Below, in pieces: positions 36,539 through 45,032 of a DNA stretch of 64,000 nt. Source of the DNA: Alphaproteobacteria bacterium (lineage in GTDB: Bacteria > Pseudomonadota > Alphaproteobacteria > Micropepsales > Micropepsaceae); the NCBI GenBank assembly GCA_016124385.1, contig WGNU01000001.1, positions 62,001 through 126,000 of the forward strand, read 5' to 3'. The position numbers were made by a program, and so were the translations under genes. A model generated the notes under the pieces. The model was given only the letters and a program-made list of their open reading frames with translations, was not told the origin of the DNA and searched no databases. Within the stretch, counting starts at the first letter, position 1. Each line of letters opens with the position of its first letter.

Positions 36539-37209
36539 CGGACGAGACCCTGCCGCCGCTTCAGGCCGCGATCCTGCCCGTCACGCCCTTTCAGCAGAAT
36601 TGCTCGCTCATCTGGTGCACGAAAACGATGCGCGGCGCCTTCGTCGATCCAGGCGGCGAGGTGGACGCGCTGCTGGGCGTCGCCGAGAAACAGGGTGTGA
36701 CGATCGAGAAGGTGCTCCTCACGCACGGCCATCTCGATCACGCGGGCGGCGCGGCGGCGGTGAAGCGCCGGTTGAACGTGCCGATCGAAGGTCCGCACAA
36801 GGATGATCTCTTCCTTCTCGAATCGATCGCCGAGCAGGGCAAGCGCTACGGGCTCGCGGGCGCCGAATCCTGCATGCCGGATCGCTGGCTGGAGGACGGC
36901 GAGACCGTGACCGTCGGCGAGGTGACGCTCGGCGTGCGCCACTGCCCCGGCCACACGCCCGGCCACGTGGTTTTCTTCTCGCGGGATCTGAAGATCGCGC
37001 TGGTCGGCGACGTGCTCTTCAAGGGCTCTGTCGGCCGGACGGATCTGCCGCGCGGCAATCATCAGCAGCTGATCGATTCGATCACCGGGCGCCTCTGGCC
37101 CTTGGGCGATGAGATGCGCTTCGTGCCCGGGCACGGCGATCTCTCGACCTTCGGCTGGGAGCGCAAGACGAACCCCTACGTTTCCGATCTGGCGCTGGGG
37201 CGCGACTAG
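36535..37209 (+). CDS. MBL-fold metallo-hydrolase (glyoxalase II-like, YcbL type)
   Basis: This 224-residue metallo-beta-lactamase fold hydrolase has the metal motif [10 protein letters not shown], a later [13 protein letters not shown], a metal Asp in [14 protein letters not shown] and the last His in VPGHGDLS. The order and spacing match glyoxalase II-like thioesterases of the YcbL group. It starts within the end of phhB (4-nt overlap), suggesting co-expression. The substrate is inferred to be a thioester such as S-lactoylglutathione. Confidence 0.91.
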   Translation: MTDETLPPLQAAILPVTPFQQNCSLIWCTKTMRGAFVDPGGEVDALLGVAEKQGVTIEKVLLTHGHLDHAGGAAAVKRRLNVPIEGPHKDDLFLLESIAEQGKRYGLAGAESCMPDRWLEDGETVTVGEVTLGVRHCPGHTPGHVVFFSRDLKIALVGDVLFKGSVGRTDLPRGNHQQLIDSITGRLWPLGDEMRFVPGHGDLSTFGWERKTNPYVSDLALGRD

Positions 37210-37266
37210 TCCGGCGCGCGCGAAAGGCTTCCACGCGATCCGGCCAAACCTGGCAAGAGTTGACCG

Positions 37267-37860
37267 CTAGCCCCCCGCCACCCGCGCTCCGTCCTGGTCG
37301 CGCTGTCGAAGAGCGGCGCGCGGCAGCGGCGCACCGAACGCCTCGTCGGCGATCTTCAGCCCGTTCGTGACGAACGAGACCGTGTGATAAAAGCCCGTCA
37401 GCACGACGAGTTCGATGAGCTGTTCCGCGCTGAAGGCGCGCGCGAGCGCCGCGTAGAGCGCATCGTCGATCCCGTTCGTGTCGTGCAGCGCATCGACGAG
37501 TTTGAGCAGCAGCCCCTCGCTCTCCTCCCAGCACGGATCGTTGCCCGTGCCGGTCGCGAGCGATTGGATTTGATCGCCCGTGAAGCCCACGCGATCTGCA
37601 AAAAAGGCGACATGCACGCCCCATTCATAGGACGAGCCGCAGCGCGCGCAGGCGCGGTCGATCACGATCTCGCGCTGGCGTAGGCTGAGCGTCCCCTTGT
37701 CGAGCAGCCCGCCATCCATGAAGCGCTGGAAGACACGCGGGTTGCGCGCGAGCGTCGTAAAGAGCGTGAGCGGCGGCACGCCCTCCGGCATGATGGCGGC
37801 GAGGCGCTTCTCGATCTCGGGCGCGAAGGGTGGTGCGGCGGGCTCGATGCGGATGGTCAT
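37267..37860 (-). CDS. Carboxymuconolactone decarboxylase/AhpD-like family protein
   Basis: This 197-residue all-helical CMD-fold protein has the motif CARCGSSYEWGVHVAFFADRVG, with a CxxC pair and downstream His typical of AhpD-like peroxidase or adduct-forming members. PRVFQRFMDGGLLDKGTL is a common N-terminal feature. It is divergent from the HxlR-type regulator, with a palindrome between them, so it is probably the regulated target, perhaps in response to quinones or aldehydes. Confidence 0.89.
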   Translation of the reverse strand: MTIRIEPAAPPFAPEIEKRLAAIMPEGVPPLTLFTTLARNPRVFQRFMDGGLLDKGTLSLRQREIVIDRACARCGSSYEWGVHVAFFADRVGFTGDQIQSLATGTGNDPCWEESEGLLLKLVDALHDTNGIDDALYAALARAFSAEQLIELVVLTGFYHTVSFVTNGLKIADEAFGAPLPRAALRQRDQDGARVAGG

Positions 37861-37873
37861 AGGCGGTCTCCGT

Positions 37874-37894
37874 GTGCTATGAATTCGATAGCAC
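37874..37894. promoter_or_regulatory. Palindrome between CMD-like gene and HxlR regulator
   Basis: GTGCTAT and ATAGCAC form perfect 7-bp arms 7 bp apart in the 68-nt space between the two divergent starts. This is a good candidate for the HxlR-type operator. Confidence 0.6.
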
Positions 37895-37928
37895 GCCTTC
37901 TCCTGATACGCTACGGAAAAAATAGCGC

Positions 37929-38306
37929 ATGGCCCCGCCTCGCCCGAAATCCCGCCCGCCCGTTCCCGGCGCCAAGGTGCGCGGCTCTGAGAGCGGCCGG
38001 CCGATCATGGCCGCGCTCGATCTCTTGGGCCGCCGCTGGGTCCTGCGGATCATCTGGGAGCTGCGCGGCGGGCCGCTCACCTTTCGCGCGCTGCAGGATG
38101 CCGCCGGCGAGGTGAGCCCCAGCGTGCTCAATGCGCGGCTGAAGGAATTGCGCGCGGCGGCGCTGATCGAGACGGGCGACGCGGGTTATGCGCTCACGGC
38201 GGCGGGCCGCGACCTGCTGACGGCACTGGGCCCGCTTCTCAGCTGGTCGGAGAACTGGGCAAAGGCCGTCGCGAAAGAGGGCAGGCCCCGCGCTCAGCGC
38301 GGATAG
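37929..38306 (+). CDS. HxlR-family transcriptional regulator
   Basis: This 125-residue winged-helix protein is recognised by RPIMAALDLLGRRWVLRIIWELRGGPLTFRALQ (in parts), SPSVLNARLKELRAAALIE and GYALTAAGRDLL. Members often sense quinones, aldehydes or thiol stress through a cysteine, but this protein has no cysteine, so a different signal is likely. It is divergent from the CMD-like gene and convergent with the thioesterase gene (13-nt overlap). Confidence 0.91.
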   Translation: MAPPRPKSRPPVPGAKVRGSESGRPIMAALDLLGRRWVLRIIWELRGGPLTFRALQDAAGEVSPSVLNARLKELRAAALIETGDAGYALTAAGRDLLTALGPLLSWSENWAKAVAKEGRPRAQRG

Positions 38307-38710
38307 ATCAGCATCTGCGTGCAGCGGAAAAGCGCGATCGTCTTGCCCGCGACGGAGACGACCGCGTCCCAGACCTGCGTCGTGCGCCCGCCATGGAGGA
38401 GCATCGCATCGGTGATGACCTCATCGCCCACGCGCGCCGTGCCGAGGAAATTGCTTTTGAGCTCGATCGTCGTGAAGCGCTCCGCCCCGTCCGGACGGAA
38501 CACCATCGTCGCATAGCCGCAGGCCGTGTCGGCGAGCGCGATCACGCTCGCCGCATGGAGATAGCCGTTGGGCGCCAGATGATGCTTGGCGGCCGTGAAG
38601 CGGCCGCGCAAATGTCCCTCGCCCACTTTCTCGAACGAAAGGCCAAGGAGGCCGGGCAGCATGTCCTTCTGCCGCTCGGCCACCAAGGGGAGGAACGTAT
38701 CGTCCGCCAT
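38294..38710 (-). CDS. PaaI-family hotdog-fold thioesterase
   Basis: This 138-residue hotdog domain has the PaaI motif HLAPNGYLHAASVIALADTACGYATM, including the NGxLHGG-like helix, and FLGTARVGDEV. It hydrolyses acyl-CoA thioesters. Its start overlaps the stop of the upstream SDR by 1 nt, so the two form an operon. A joint role in acyl-CoA metabolism is likely. Confidence 0.9.
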   Translation of the reverse strand: MADDTFLPLVAERQKDMLPGLLGLSFEKVGEGHLRGRFTAAKHHLAPNGYLHAASVIALADTACGYATMVFRPDGAERFTTIELKSNFLGTARVGDEVITDAMLLHGGRTTQVWDAVVSVAGKTIALFRCTQMLIYPR

Positions 38711-39489
38711 TATTGCGGCGACATCCGGATCGCGCCGTCGAGCCGCACGTCTTCGCCGTTGAAATAGGGGTTGCGGATCATTTCGAGCGCGAGCGAGGCA
38801 TATTCGTTCGGATTGCCCAGCCGCGCGGGGAACGGCACCTGCGCGCCCAGCGCCTGCTTCACATTTTCGGGCGCCCCTTGCAGCAGCGGCGTGTTGAAGA
38901 GGCCCGGCAGGATCGTGTTGCAGCGGATGCCTTCCCGCGCGAGGTCGCGCGCAACCACCAGCGTGATGCCGACGACACCGGCCTTAGACGCCGTATAAGC
39001 CGCCTGGCCGATCTGCCCGTCCTCGGCCGCAACCGAAGCCGTGTTGACGATCGCGCCGCGCTCGCCGCCCGCAAGCGGATCGAGCGTCAGCATTCCGGCC
39101 GCGGAATGCGCGATGCAGCGGAAGGTGCCCACGAGATTGATCTGGATGATCCGGTCAAAGGCATCGACGGGGAAGTGCTTGATCGAGCCGTCCTTGGAGC
39201 GCGAGGCCGTGCGCTGCGCATTGCCGGTGCCGGCGCAATTGACGAGGATGCGCTCTTGGCCGATCGCCTCGCGCGCCTTCTTGAACGCGGCAACGACGCT
39301 CTCTTCGTTCGTCACGTTGGTGTTGCAGTAAACGCCGCCGATGTCCTTGGCGACCTTTTCGCCCTTCTCCGCCTGCATGTCGAAGATCGCGACCTTGACG
39401 CCGTGCGCCGCCAGCGCGCGCGAGGTCGCCTCGCCCAATCCCGACGCGCCGCCGGTCACGACCGCGCTGATATCCTTGTTGAGTTCCAT
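38710..39489 (-). CDS. SDR family oxidoreductase, 3-hydroxyacyl-CoA dehydrogenase type 2-like
   Basis: This 259-residue SDR resembles the HSD17B10 type: NAD motif TGGASGLGEAT, NCAGTGNAQRT, catalytic YTASKAG and ending NPYFNGEDVRLDGAIRM. The start MELNKDIS is preceded on its strand by AGGAAAAACAC. It would oxidise 3-hydroxyacyl-CoA in beta-oxidation. It is coupled to the thioesterase downstream. Confidence 0.91.
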   Translation of the reverse strand: MELNKDISAVVTGGASGLGEATSRALAAHGVKVAIFDMQAEKGEKVAKDIGGVYCNTNVTNEESVVAAFKKAREAIGQERILVNCAGTGNAQRTASRSKDGSIKHFPVDAFDRIIQINLVGTFRCIAHSAAGMLTLDPLAGGERGAIVNTASVAAEDGQIGQAAYTASKAGVVGITLVVARDLAREGIRCNTILPGLFNTPLLQGAPENVKQALGAQVPFPARLGNPNEYASLALEMIRNPYFNGEDVRLDGAIRMSPQ

Positions 39490-39652
39490 GTGTTTTTCCT
39501 CCCGAAGCACGCCTTGAATAGGGCAATCCGGCTCTCTTAGCAGAGCCAAATAGCCGCTGGCGAGGGCCGACGGCGCCTTCCGTTACGGCAAAGAAATCCC
39601 ATATAGAAAGGAAGGGCTCGCCCAAGAAGAAGGGGCCAGCGAGGAGACCGCC

Positions 39653-40006
39653 ATGGCGCCAACAGGAAAACGCAGGAGCGAGGCCAAGCTCGTGCGCGAG
39701 AATTTCTGGCCGAAGCTTCGCCGCGTGGCGGGCCGCATCCCATTCGTCGAGGATCTGCTGGCCGCCTATTACTGCGCGATCGATCGCGAGACGCCCCTGC
39801 GCGTGCGCGGCATCCTGCTCGCAGCGCTCGCCTATTTCGTCGTGCCGGCCGACATGGTGCCGGATTTCCTCGCCGGTTTCGGCTTCACCGACGATGCGGC
39901 GGTGATCGCGACGGCCCTCACGATGGTCGGCGCGCACATCAAGGAGATCCACCGCGAGCGGGCACGCCGCGCCCTCGCGGACGACATTGTCATCGTGAAG
40001 GAGTAG
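39653..40006 (+). CDS. YkvA family (DUF1232) membrane protein
   Basis: This 117-residue protein has the DUF1232 core YFVVPADMVPDFLAGFGFTDDAAVIATAL, read in parts; the PxDxxPD motif is intact. One or two hydrophobic segments span about residues 50-65 and 75-90. The function is unknown. It is an isolated gene between minus-strand beta-oxidation genes. Confidence 0.88.
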   Translation: MAPTGKRRSEAKLVRENFWPKLRRVAGRIPFVEDLLAAYYCAIDRETPLRVRGILLAALAYFVVPADMVPDFLAGFGFTDDAAVIATALTMVGAHIKEIHRERARRALADDIVIVKE

Positions 40007-40012
40007 GCGCGC

Positions 40013-40885
40013 CTACTCGCTGATGACCTTCTTGCCCTGCAGCTTCGTGAAGCGCTGCGCGAAGCTGGGATCGAGCGGCATGCCGCTCTGAAGCCGCCAA
40101 TGCGCGTGGGCGAGGTGATGCGCGTTGTAGGCCGCGCGCTGCACGTTGTCGAAGCCCTGCGCGCTGAACGCCGCGTTGATGGAATCCTTGCCCAGCTTCA
40201 GCGCGAAGGCGGGCTTGTCCGCGATCAGCCGCGCGAATTTGAGCGTTTCCTCGTCCAAATCCTCGCGCTTGACGACGCGGTTGATCATCCCCGCCTCATA
40301 GCCTTCCTGCGCGGTGATCGGCTGGCCGGTGAGAAGGAATTCCTTCGCCTTGCGGATGCCCAGTTCCCAGACATGCGCGAAATACTCCGCACCCGGAATG
40401 CCCATGAACATCGTGTTGTCCTGGAACGTCGCGTCCTCGCTCGCGATGACGAAATCCATCGGCCACACGAGCATGAGACCGCCCGCGATCACCTTGCCCT
40501 GGACCGACGCGATGGTCGGCTTGGCGAGGTCGCGCCAGCGCCGGCAGAACCCCTCGTAGATTTCCTTCTCGCGGACATAATGTCCCTCGACGCCCTTCCA
40601 GTCGGCGCCCGTCCAGGTGCCGACCGTCTCATGGCGCGCATGGGCGTTCGGAATGTCCTTTTCCATGAGGTCGTGGCCGGAGGAGAAATGCGGTCCCTTC
40701 GCGGCAAGGATGATGACTTTCACCTCATCGTCGGCCAGCGCCCGGTCGAACGCCCGGTTCAGCTCATAGAGGAGATGCGTGTCCTGCGCGTTGCGCGTCT
40801 CGGGCCGGTTGAGCCAGATCCGCGCGATCCCCTCCTCCGGCTTTTCGTAGATGAGGGACGTGAAAGCGTGGGTCATCTCGTTCAT
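40013..40885 (-). CDS. Enoyl-CoA hydratase family protein
   Basis: This 290-residue crotonase-fold protein has oxyanion-hole segments FSSGHDLMEKD and VQGKVIAGGLMLVWPMDFV. The usual catalytic Glu positions read MFMGIPGAEYFAH, so hydratase chemistry is not assured. The start MNEMTHAF follows GGGAGGATGCC. An insertion around residues 80-110 makes it longer than classical EchA. It is the second ECH-family gene of the window and stands alone. Confidence 0.88.
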   Translation of the reverse strand: MNEMTHAFTSLIYEKPEEGIARIWLNRPETRNAQDTHLLYELNRAFDRALADDEVKVIILAAKGPHFSSGHDLMEKDIPNAHARHETVGTWTGADWKGVEGHYVREKEIYEGFCRRWRDLAKPTIASVQGKVIAGGLMLVWPMDFVIASEDATFQDNTMFMGIPGAEYFAHVWELGIRKAKEFLLTGQPITAQEGYEAGMINRVVKREDLDEETLKFARLIADKPAFALKLGKDSINAAFSAQGFDNVQRAAYNAHHLAHAHWRLQSGMPLDPSFAQRFTKLQGKKVISE

Positions 40886-40986
40886 GGCATCCTCCCGGTT
40901 TGGAGGGAACGATAGGGAGCCGCCCAAGGCTTGTCGACTGACCGGCCGGGTGGCCGCGCCCGCGCGATCGGGGGAGGGTTTCGCCC

Positions 40987-41877
40987 TCAGGTGCGCCGCG
41001 CCTCCTCGATCAGCCAGTCACGGAAGGCGGCGATCTTGGGGAGCGTCTCCGTCCCTTCGCGGCTGACGACGTAATAGGCGCCCGTCGCCTCCAGCATGAG
41101 ATCGAACGGCTTCACGAGAAGCCCGGCTTCGAGGTCCGCCTTGACGAGCGCGCTGCGCCCGAGCGCGACGCCCATGCCCCCGATCGCGGCCTGGATGAGG
41201 AGCGATGAATCATCGAACCCCGGCCCGCGCTCGGCATCGATATCGCTGACGCCCGCCGCCTCCAGCCACATCCCCCAGTTTTCCGGCAATTCGTCGTGGA
41301 GGAGCGTATGGTGCTTGAGGTCTTCCGGGGTCTTGAGAGGATGCGCCCCCGCCATCAGCACCGGCGAGCAGACGGGAAAAAGCGTCTCCGTCATGAACCG
41401 CGTCGCGTGAACGTCCGGCCAGTCGCCCTCGCCATAGCGGATCGCGACGTCCGCCTCCCCGTTCGCGAACGTGTCCAGATCCTCCCAGGTCGACAGCCAG
41501 ACATCGATCTCGGGGTGCCGTGCCCGGAACTGGGCGAGCCGGGGCAGCAGCCATTTCGCGGCGAACGACGGCATCGTCGCGACCGTCAGCCAGCCCTTGC
41601 GCGGATCGCTCATCAAAAGACGCCGGGTCGCGCTGTCGATCGTGTCGAGCGCGGGCGAGAGCGCCGTCAGATAGGATTGCGCGGGATCGGTGAGGGCGAC
41701 GCCCCGCCCCTCCCGGCGAAAGAGCTCGAGCCCCGCCCATTCCTCGAGCGCGCGCACCTGATGGCTGACCGCGCTTTGGGTGACCGAAAGCTCCTCCGCC
41801 GCGGCCTTGAAACTCCGCAGCCGCGCGACCGCCTCGAAGGCGCGGAGGGCGTTGAGCGGGGGCAGACGGCGGGCCAT
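40987..41877 (-). CDS. LysR-family transcriptional regulator (GcvA-like)
   Basis: This 296-residue LysR protein starts MARRLPPLNALRAFEAVARLRS, with the HTH at FKAAAEELSVTQSAVSHQVRALE. The C-terminal substrate-binding domain has IDVWLSTW and DVAIRYGEGDWPD, typical of the GcvA subgroup. It is divergent from the 43-codon gene at 41996, and a palindrome lies 16 nt before its start. The effector is unknown. Confidence 0.93.
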   Translation of the reverse strand: MARRLPPLNALRAFEAVARLRSFKAAAEELSVTQSAVSHQVRALEEWAGLELFRREGRGVALTDPAQSYLTALSPALDTIDSATRRLLMSDPRKGWLTVATMPSFAAKWLLPRLAQFRARHPEIDVWLSTWEDLDTFANGEADVAIRYGEGDWPDVHATRFMTETLFPVCSPVLMAGAHPLKTPEDLKHHTLLHDELPENWGMWLEAAGVSDIDAERGPGFDDSSLLIQAAIGGMGVALGRSALVKADLEAGLLVKPFDLMLEATGAYYVVSREGTETLPKIAAFRDWLIEEARRT

Positions 41878-41892
41878 GGCCCCCTCAATACA

Positions 41893-41905
41893 TGAGAATT
41901 TCTCA
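41893..41905. promoter_or_regulatory. 13-bp palindrome upstream of the LysR gene
   Basis: TGAGAA and TTCTCA flank a single T, 16 bp before the LysR start and about 90 bp before the small gene at 41996. It contains the T-N11-A type core expected for LysR sites and could control both directions. Confidence 0.5.
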
Positions 41906-41995
41906 AAAAGCGCGTGAAAACATGTCGTTTGCAAGCGGCGTGGCGGGAGGCCATATGTCTCTCGTCTTGAACAACCAACCCGTGACGAGGACACC

Positions 41996-42127
41996 ATGAT
42001 GAAGATGTATCCGATCCTGGTCGCGGCGAGGGATGAAAAAACGTCATCTCAGCCGCGCCCCCGCCAGAGCTTGCTCTCGGCCCTTGGCCGCTTGCTGGGC
42101 TTCTCGAAGGCACCGGCGCTCGCCTAA
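41996..42127 (+). CDS. Small protein gene (43 residues), divergent from LysR
   Basis: This short open frame begins MMKMYPILVAARDEK and ends GRLLGFSKAPALA. A GACGAGGA ribosome binding site lies 5-7 nt upstream of the ATG, and a strong intrinsic terminator starts 25 nt after the stop, so the frame has a complete transcription unit. The second half (SLLSALGRLLGF) could form a short amphipathic helix. No family is recognised. Its expression is probably governed by the divergent LysR regulator. Confidence 0.6.
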   Translation: MMKMYPILVAARDEKTSSQPRPRQSLLSALGRLLGFSKAPALA

Positions 42128-42152
42128 GGGGCGAACCCGACCCGACCCACAG

Positions 42153-42180
42153 AACGGGGCCCTCGCGGGCCCCGTTTCTG
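42153..42180 (+). terminator. Intrinsic terminator after the 43-residue gene
   Basis: A perfect 10-bp stem AACGGGGCCC/GGGCCCCGTT with loop TCGC is followed by TCTGATTC. The T-run is short but the stem is very stable. Confidence 0.75.
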
Positions 42181-42290
42181 ATTCCTGAAGCCCTGACCAC
42201 CGCGCTTACCGATCGTTAGGCATTGGGAGGGTACGAGGAGGGGCGCGGCGCCGAAAGCGTCGGGATGGCGTGGAAGGTGGCGCAAGGCGC

Positions 42291-42785
42291 GTGGGCAGAA
42301 CGGTCCGCTACAGAGCGTTTGGCATGATGGCGGGCGGGCTGGCCGCGCTCGCGCTCCATGTCGCGCTGATCGATTCGGCCCAGGCCGCCAGCGGCTTTGC
42401 CTATGAGGAACGCCTCGGCGGCCGGGTTTTCGTCAATGTCGGCGCCGAGAGCGTCGTCGTCGCCGAACGCGAGGCGCTCGAGGCCTGCATGCGGGGCGGC
42501 GGCGTCTTCTGCCGGGTAATCGAAAACGCGGGCTGCGAGCAAGGCGGCTACGGCTCGATCTATCGCCGGCGCGAGGCCTATGGCGTCGCGTGCGGCCACG
42601 GCTCGGTCTCGCGGGCCGCCGCGCAGGCGAGCGCCCTGTGCTTCGGCCAGGGCTTCGGCGAATGCACGCGCGAGAGCTATTTCTTCGACGACGTCTCGGC
42701 CGGCCACGTGCTGCGGCGATGCCTCAACCGCACGCCGGAGAACGATCCCTGCGCCGAGAAGGTCGCTTCAAACCCACAACCGTAA
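42291..42785 (+). CDS. Secreted cysteine-rich hypothetical protein
   Basis: This protein of about 164 residues has a signal peptide (GMMAGGLAALALHVALIDSAQA). The mature part contains eight cysteines, spaced as in DUF4189-like proteins (EALEACMRGGGVFCRV, ESYFFDDVSAGH). The start is uncertain: GTG 42291 gives a basic n-region (GRTVRYR) that a signal peptide needs, whereas ATG 42324 lacks it and GTG 42270 is longer. The function is unknown; four periplasmic disulfides are likely. Confidence 0.68.
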   Translation: MGRTVRYRAFGMMAGGLAALALHVALIDSAQAASGFAYEERLGGRVFVNVGAESVVVAEREALEACMRGGGVFCRVIENAGCEQGGYGSIYRRREAYGVACGHGSVSRAAAQASALCFGQGFGECTRESYFFDDVSAGHVLRRCLNRTPENDPCAEKVASNPQP

Positions 42786-42824
42786 GGTTTTTGCCAAGTC
42801 TTTGATGTTTAGGCAGGATTGGGC

Positions 42825-43262
42825 ATGAGCCAGCCGTCACATAACCCCAATGATTGGCACCTGCAGGCAGTCTTTGCATCGCTCGTACCCATTTCGATGG
42901 GAGCGATCCAATGGTCAATCTACTTAAACGCCGGTGGCCTTTTTGCCCTCGTCACATTCCTTGGCACGAAATGGGGTGATTGCCGCACGCCATCTTGCAC
43001 GCCGCCAGGCCCCCCAGATCTGACTAGCTCGTTCGTCATATTTGGATTGGGCGTACTGGCCGGGGGAGCCGCGTTCATCTGCTCGTACGTCACTCAACTC
43101 ACACTCTACGCTGAAGAGGTGAATGTTCGCGACGGCAAACCTCGCGAAGATGGAATGAGCGTAGGTCACATGACCTGGGTACGTCGAGGCGCCTGCGCGT
43201 ACCTGTTAGCGCTAGCTCTTTTCGCTGTCGGAGCTTTCCTCACCGGTCTGGGCTTAAGCTAG
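42825..43262 (+). CDS. Hypothetical membrane protein, lower GC than surroundings
   Basis: This 145-residue protein has about four hydrophobic stretches: residues 17-33 and 36-47, 70-90 and 120-142. A Cys/Pro-rich loop (DCRTPSCTPPGPP) lies after the first pair. Codon use includes many T- or A-ending codons unlike the GC-rich neighbours, suggesting acquisition. No family is recognised. It starts 40 nt after the cysteine-rich gene and is convergent with the quinone oxidoreductase gene. Confidence 0.62.
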   Translation: MSQPSHNPNDWHLQAVFASLVPISMGAIQWSIYLNAGGLFALVTFLGTKWGDCRTPSCTPPGPPDLTSSFVIFGLGVLAGGAAFICSYVTQLTLYAEEVNVRDGKPREDGMSVGHMTWVRRGACAYLLALALFAVGAFLTGLGLS

Positions 43263-43274
43263 AGGCTTCAGCCG

Positions 43275-44273
43275 CTAGCCAACCGCAATGACGACTTTGC
43301 CTTTGACCTGGCGGTTCGCCATGTCGTTGAGCGCCTGCGCCGCTTCTTCCATTCTGTAAGTCTTGGAGACGAGCGGGCTGATCTTGCCCTCTTTGACCCA
43401 GCGCATCAGCTCGGCGAGGTTTTCCTTGTTCCGTGCCGGCTCGCGCGCCGTGAACGCGCCCCAGAAGACGCCGACGATCTGGCAGTTCTTGAGGAGCGCG
43501 AGGTTGAGCGGAATCTTCGGGATCCCGTCCACGAACCCGACGACCAGATAGCGCCCCTCCCAGCCGATCGAGCGGAGCGCGGGCTCGGCGTAATCGCCGC
43601 CCACGGGGTCGTAAATGACGTCCGCGCCGTTCGGCCCGACCGCCGCTTTGATGTCGTCGGAGAGCTTCTTCTGCGCGTCGCGGTCGAGCGGTCCGCGCGG
43701 ATAGACGAAGCCCCCGTCGGCGCCAGCCTTGAGGCACACATCGACCTTTTCCTGGCTGGAGGCGGCCGCGATCACGCGCGCGCCCATCACCTTGCCGAGT
43801 TCGACCGCCGCGAGCCCGACGCCGCCCGCCGCGCCCAGCACCAGCAGCGTCTCGCCGGCTTTGAGCATCGCGCGGTCCTTGAGTGCGTGATGCGAGGTGC
43901 CATAGGTCATCACGAACGCGGAGGCGTGGACGAAGTCCATCTCCGGCGGATAGGGAATGCAGCGCCCGGCATCGGCGACCACTTCCTCGCAATACCCGCC
44001 CCAGCCGATCGAGCCGATCACGTGATCGCCGACCTTGACGTTGGTGACGCCCTCGCCGAGTTCCTTGACGATACCCGCGACTTCGCCGCCGGGCGAAAAC
44101 GGCAGCGGCGGACGGAACTGATATTTGTTCTGGATGATGAGGACGTCCGGGTAATTGACGCCGGCCGCCTTCACGCTGATGACGACCTGGCCCTTGCCCG
44201 GCTTGGGGCTCGGCAAGTCCTCGATCACGAGCGATTCCGGCGGCCCGTATTCCTTGCACAGAACTGCCTTCAT
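43275..44273 (-). CDS. NADPH:quinone oxidoreductase family protein (zinc-independent MDR)
   Basis: This 332-residue medium-chain reductase starts MKAVLCKEYGPPESL, set by a GGGAGG site 8 nt upstream; an ATG two codons earlier would be too close to it. The dinucleotide motif is VLGAAGGVGLAAVELGK, and structural zinc cysteines are absent, as in quinone oxidoreductases of the QOR type. NYPDVLIIQNKYQFRPPLPFSPGGE is a family hallmark read in parts. It stands alone. Confidence 0.93.
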   Translation of the reverse strand: MKAVLCKEYGPPESLVIEDLPSPKPGKGQVVISVKAAGVNYPDVLIIQNKYQFRPPLPFSPGGEVAGIVKELGEGVTNVKVGDHVIGSIGWGGYCEEVVADAGRCIPYPPEMDFVHASAFVMTYGTSHHALKDRAMLKAGETLLVLGAAGGVGLAAVELGKVMGARVIAAASSQEKVDVCLKAGADGGFVYPRGPLDRDAQKKLSDDIKAAVGPNGADVIYDPVGGDYAEPALRSIGWEGRYLVVGFVDGIPKIPLNLALLKNCQIVGVFWGAFTAREPARNKENLAELMRWVKEGKISPLVSKTYRMEEAAQALNDMANRQVKGKVVIAVG

Positions 44274-44358
44274 CCCCATTCCTCCCGAAAATTGACTGTC
44301 ATGGCGTCTTGGCAGGGACACTAAGGGAACCGCGCCGGCAATGCCAAGCCGTTCGCGG

Positions 44359-45030
44359 TCAGGCTTCCCCGCCCCACAGCCGCTGAACGAGGCCGAGCGC
44401 GCCGGTGAATTTGAGGTTGCCGGAGGTGACCGCAATGGCGAAGCAAATCGGCCCGGGCTCAGCGATCGGGCGATGCGGCGCTGCGCCCGTTCCGATCTCG
44501 ACATCGCCGGGCCCGAAGAGCGCGCTCCCGTCGCGAAAGGCGCCTTGCAGGACGAGTGTCACCTCTTCGCCCGCATGGCTGTGACGGGGCGACCCATGGC
44601 CTGGCTCGATCCGCAAGAGCTGCACGCGCTCCGGCCCATGAGCGCCCGCCGCCGCCGTGAGATCGAGCACCTGGAGGCCCAACGAAGCAAAACTGAAGCC
44701 GTGCGCCTCGCGCGCCCCGCGGGCCAGCGTCCGCACGGGCTCGGGCAGGCCGGCGATCTCGCCGTCGTGCCGCGTTGGCGCGTCCGGGGAAGCGGGGGCC
44801 AGCCGCGTAATCGCCGCCAGCGCCTGCTCGAGCGCGCCGGGCGCCAGCGCGGCGGGCGTCGCCTCATCGAGGAGCGCGCCGCCGATCGCGTCATGCGCCG
44901 CGACGCGCCGGCGGCATTCACCGCAGAACGAGAGATGCGTCTCGATCAGGAGCGACAGGCCATGGCTCGCCTCGCCGAGCGCGTAGGCCGTCAGATGCGC
45001 GGCGGTGGGATGGTGATGCGGCCCGGCCAT
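44359..45030 (-). CDS. chrR: ChrR-type anti-sigma factor with cupin domain
   Basis: This 223-residue anti-sigma factor belongs to the ChrR family. The N-terminal zinc anti-sigma domain has His32, Cys36 and Cys39 (HLSFCGEC) and early His residues. The C-terminal cupin (PGHGSPRHSHAGEEVTLVLQGAF, in parts) is needed in Rhodobacter for release of the sigma factor under singlet oxygen. It starts 2 nt after the sigma gene stop. Together they form the RpoE-ChrR switch. Confidence 0.9.
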   Translation of the reverse strand: MAGPHHHPTAAHLTAYALGEASHGLSLLIETHLSFCGECRRRVAAHDAIGGALLDEATPAALAPGALEQALAAITRLAPASPDAPTRHDGEIAGLPEPVRTLARGAREAHGFSFASLGLQVLDLTAAAGAHGPERVQLLRIEPGHGSPRHSHAGEEVTLVLQGAFRDGSALFGPGDVEIGTGAAPHRPIAEPGPICFAIAVTSGNLKFTGALGLVQRLWGGEA

Positions 45031-45032
45031 CC

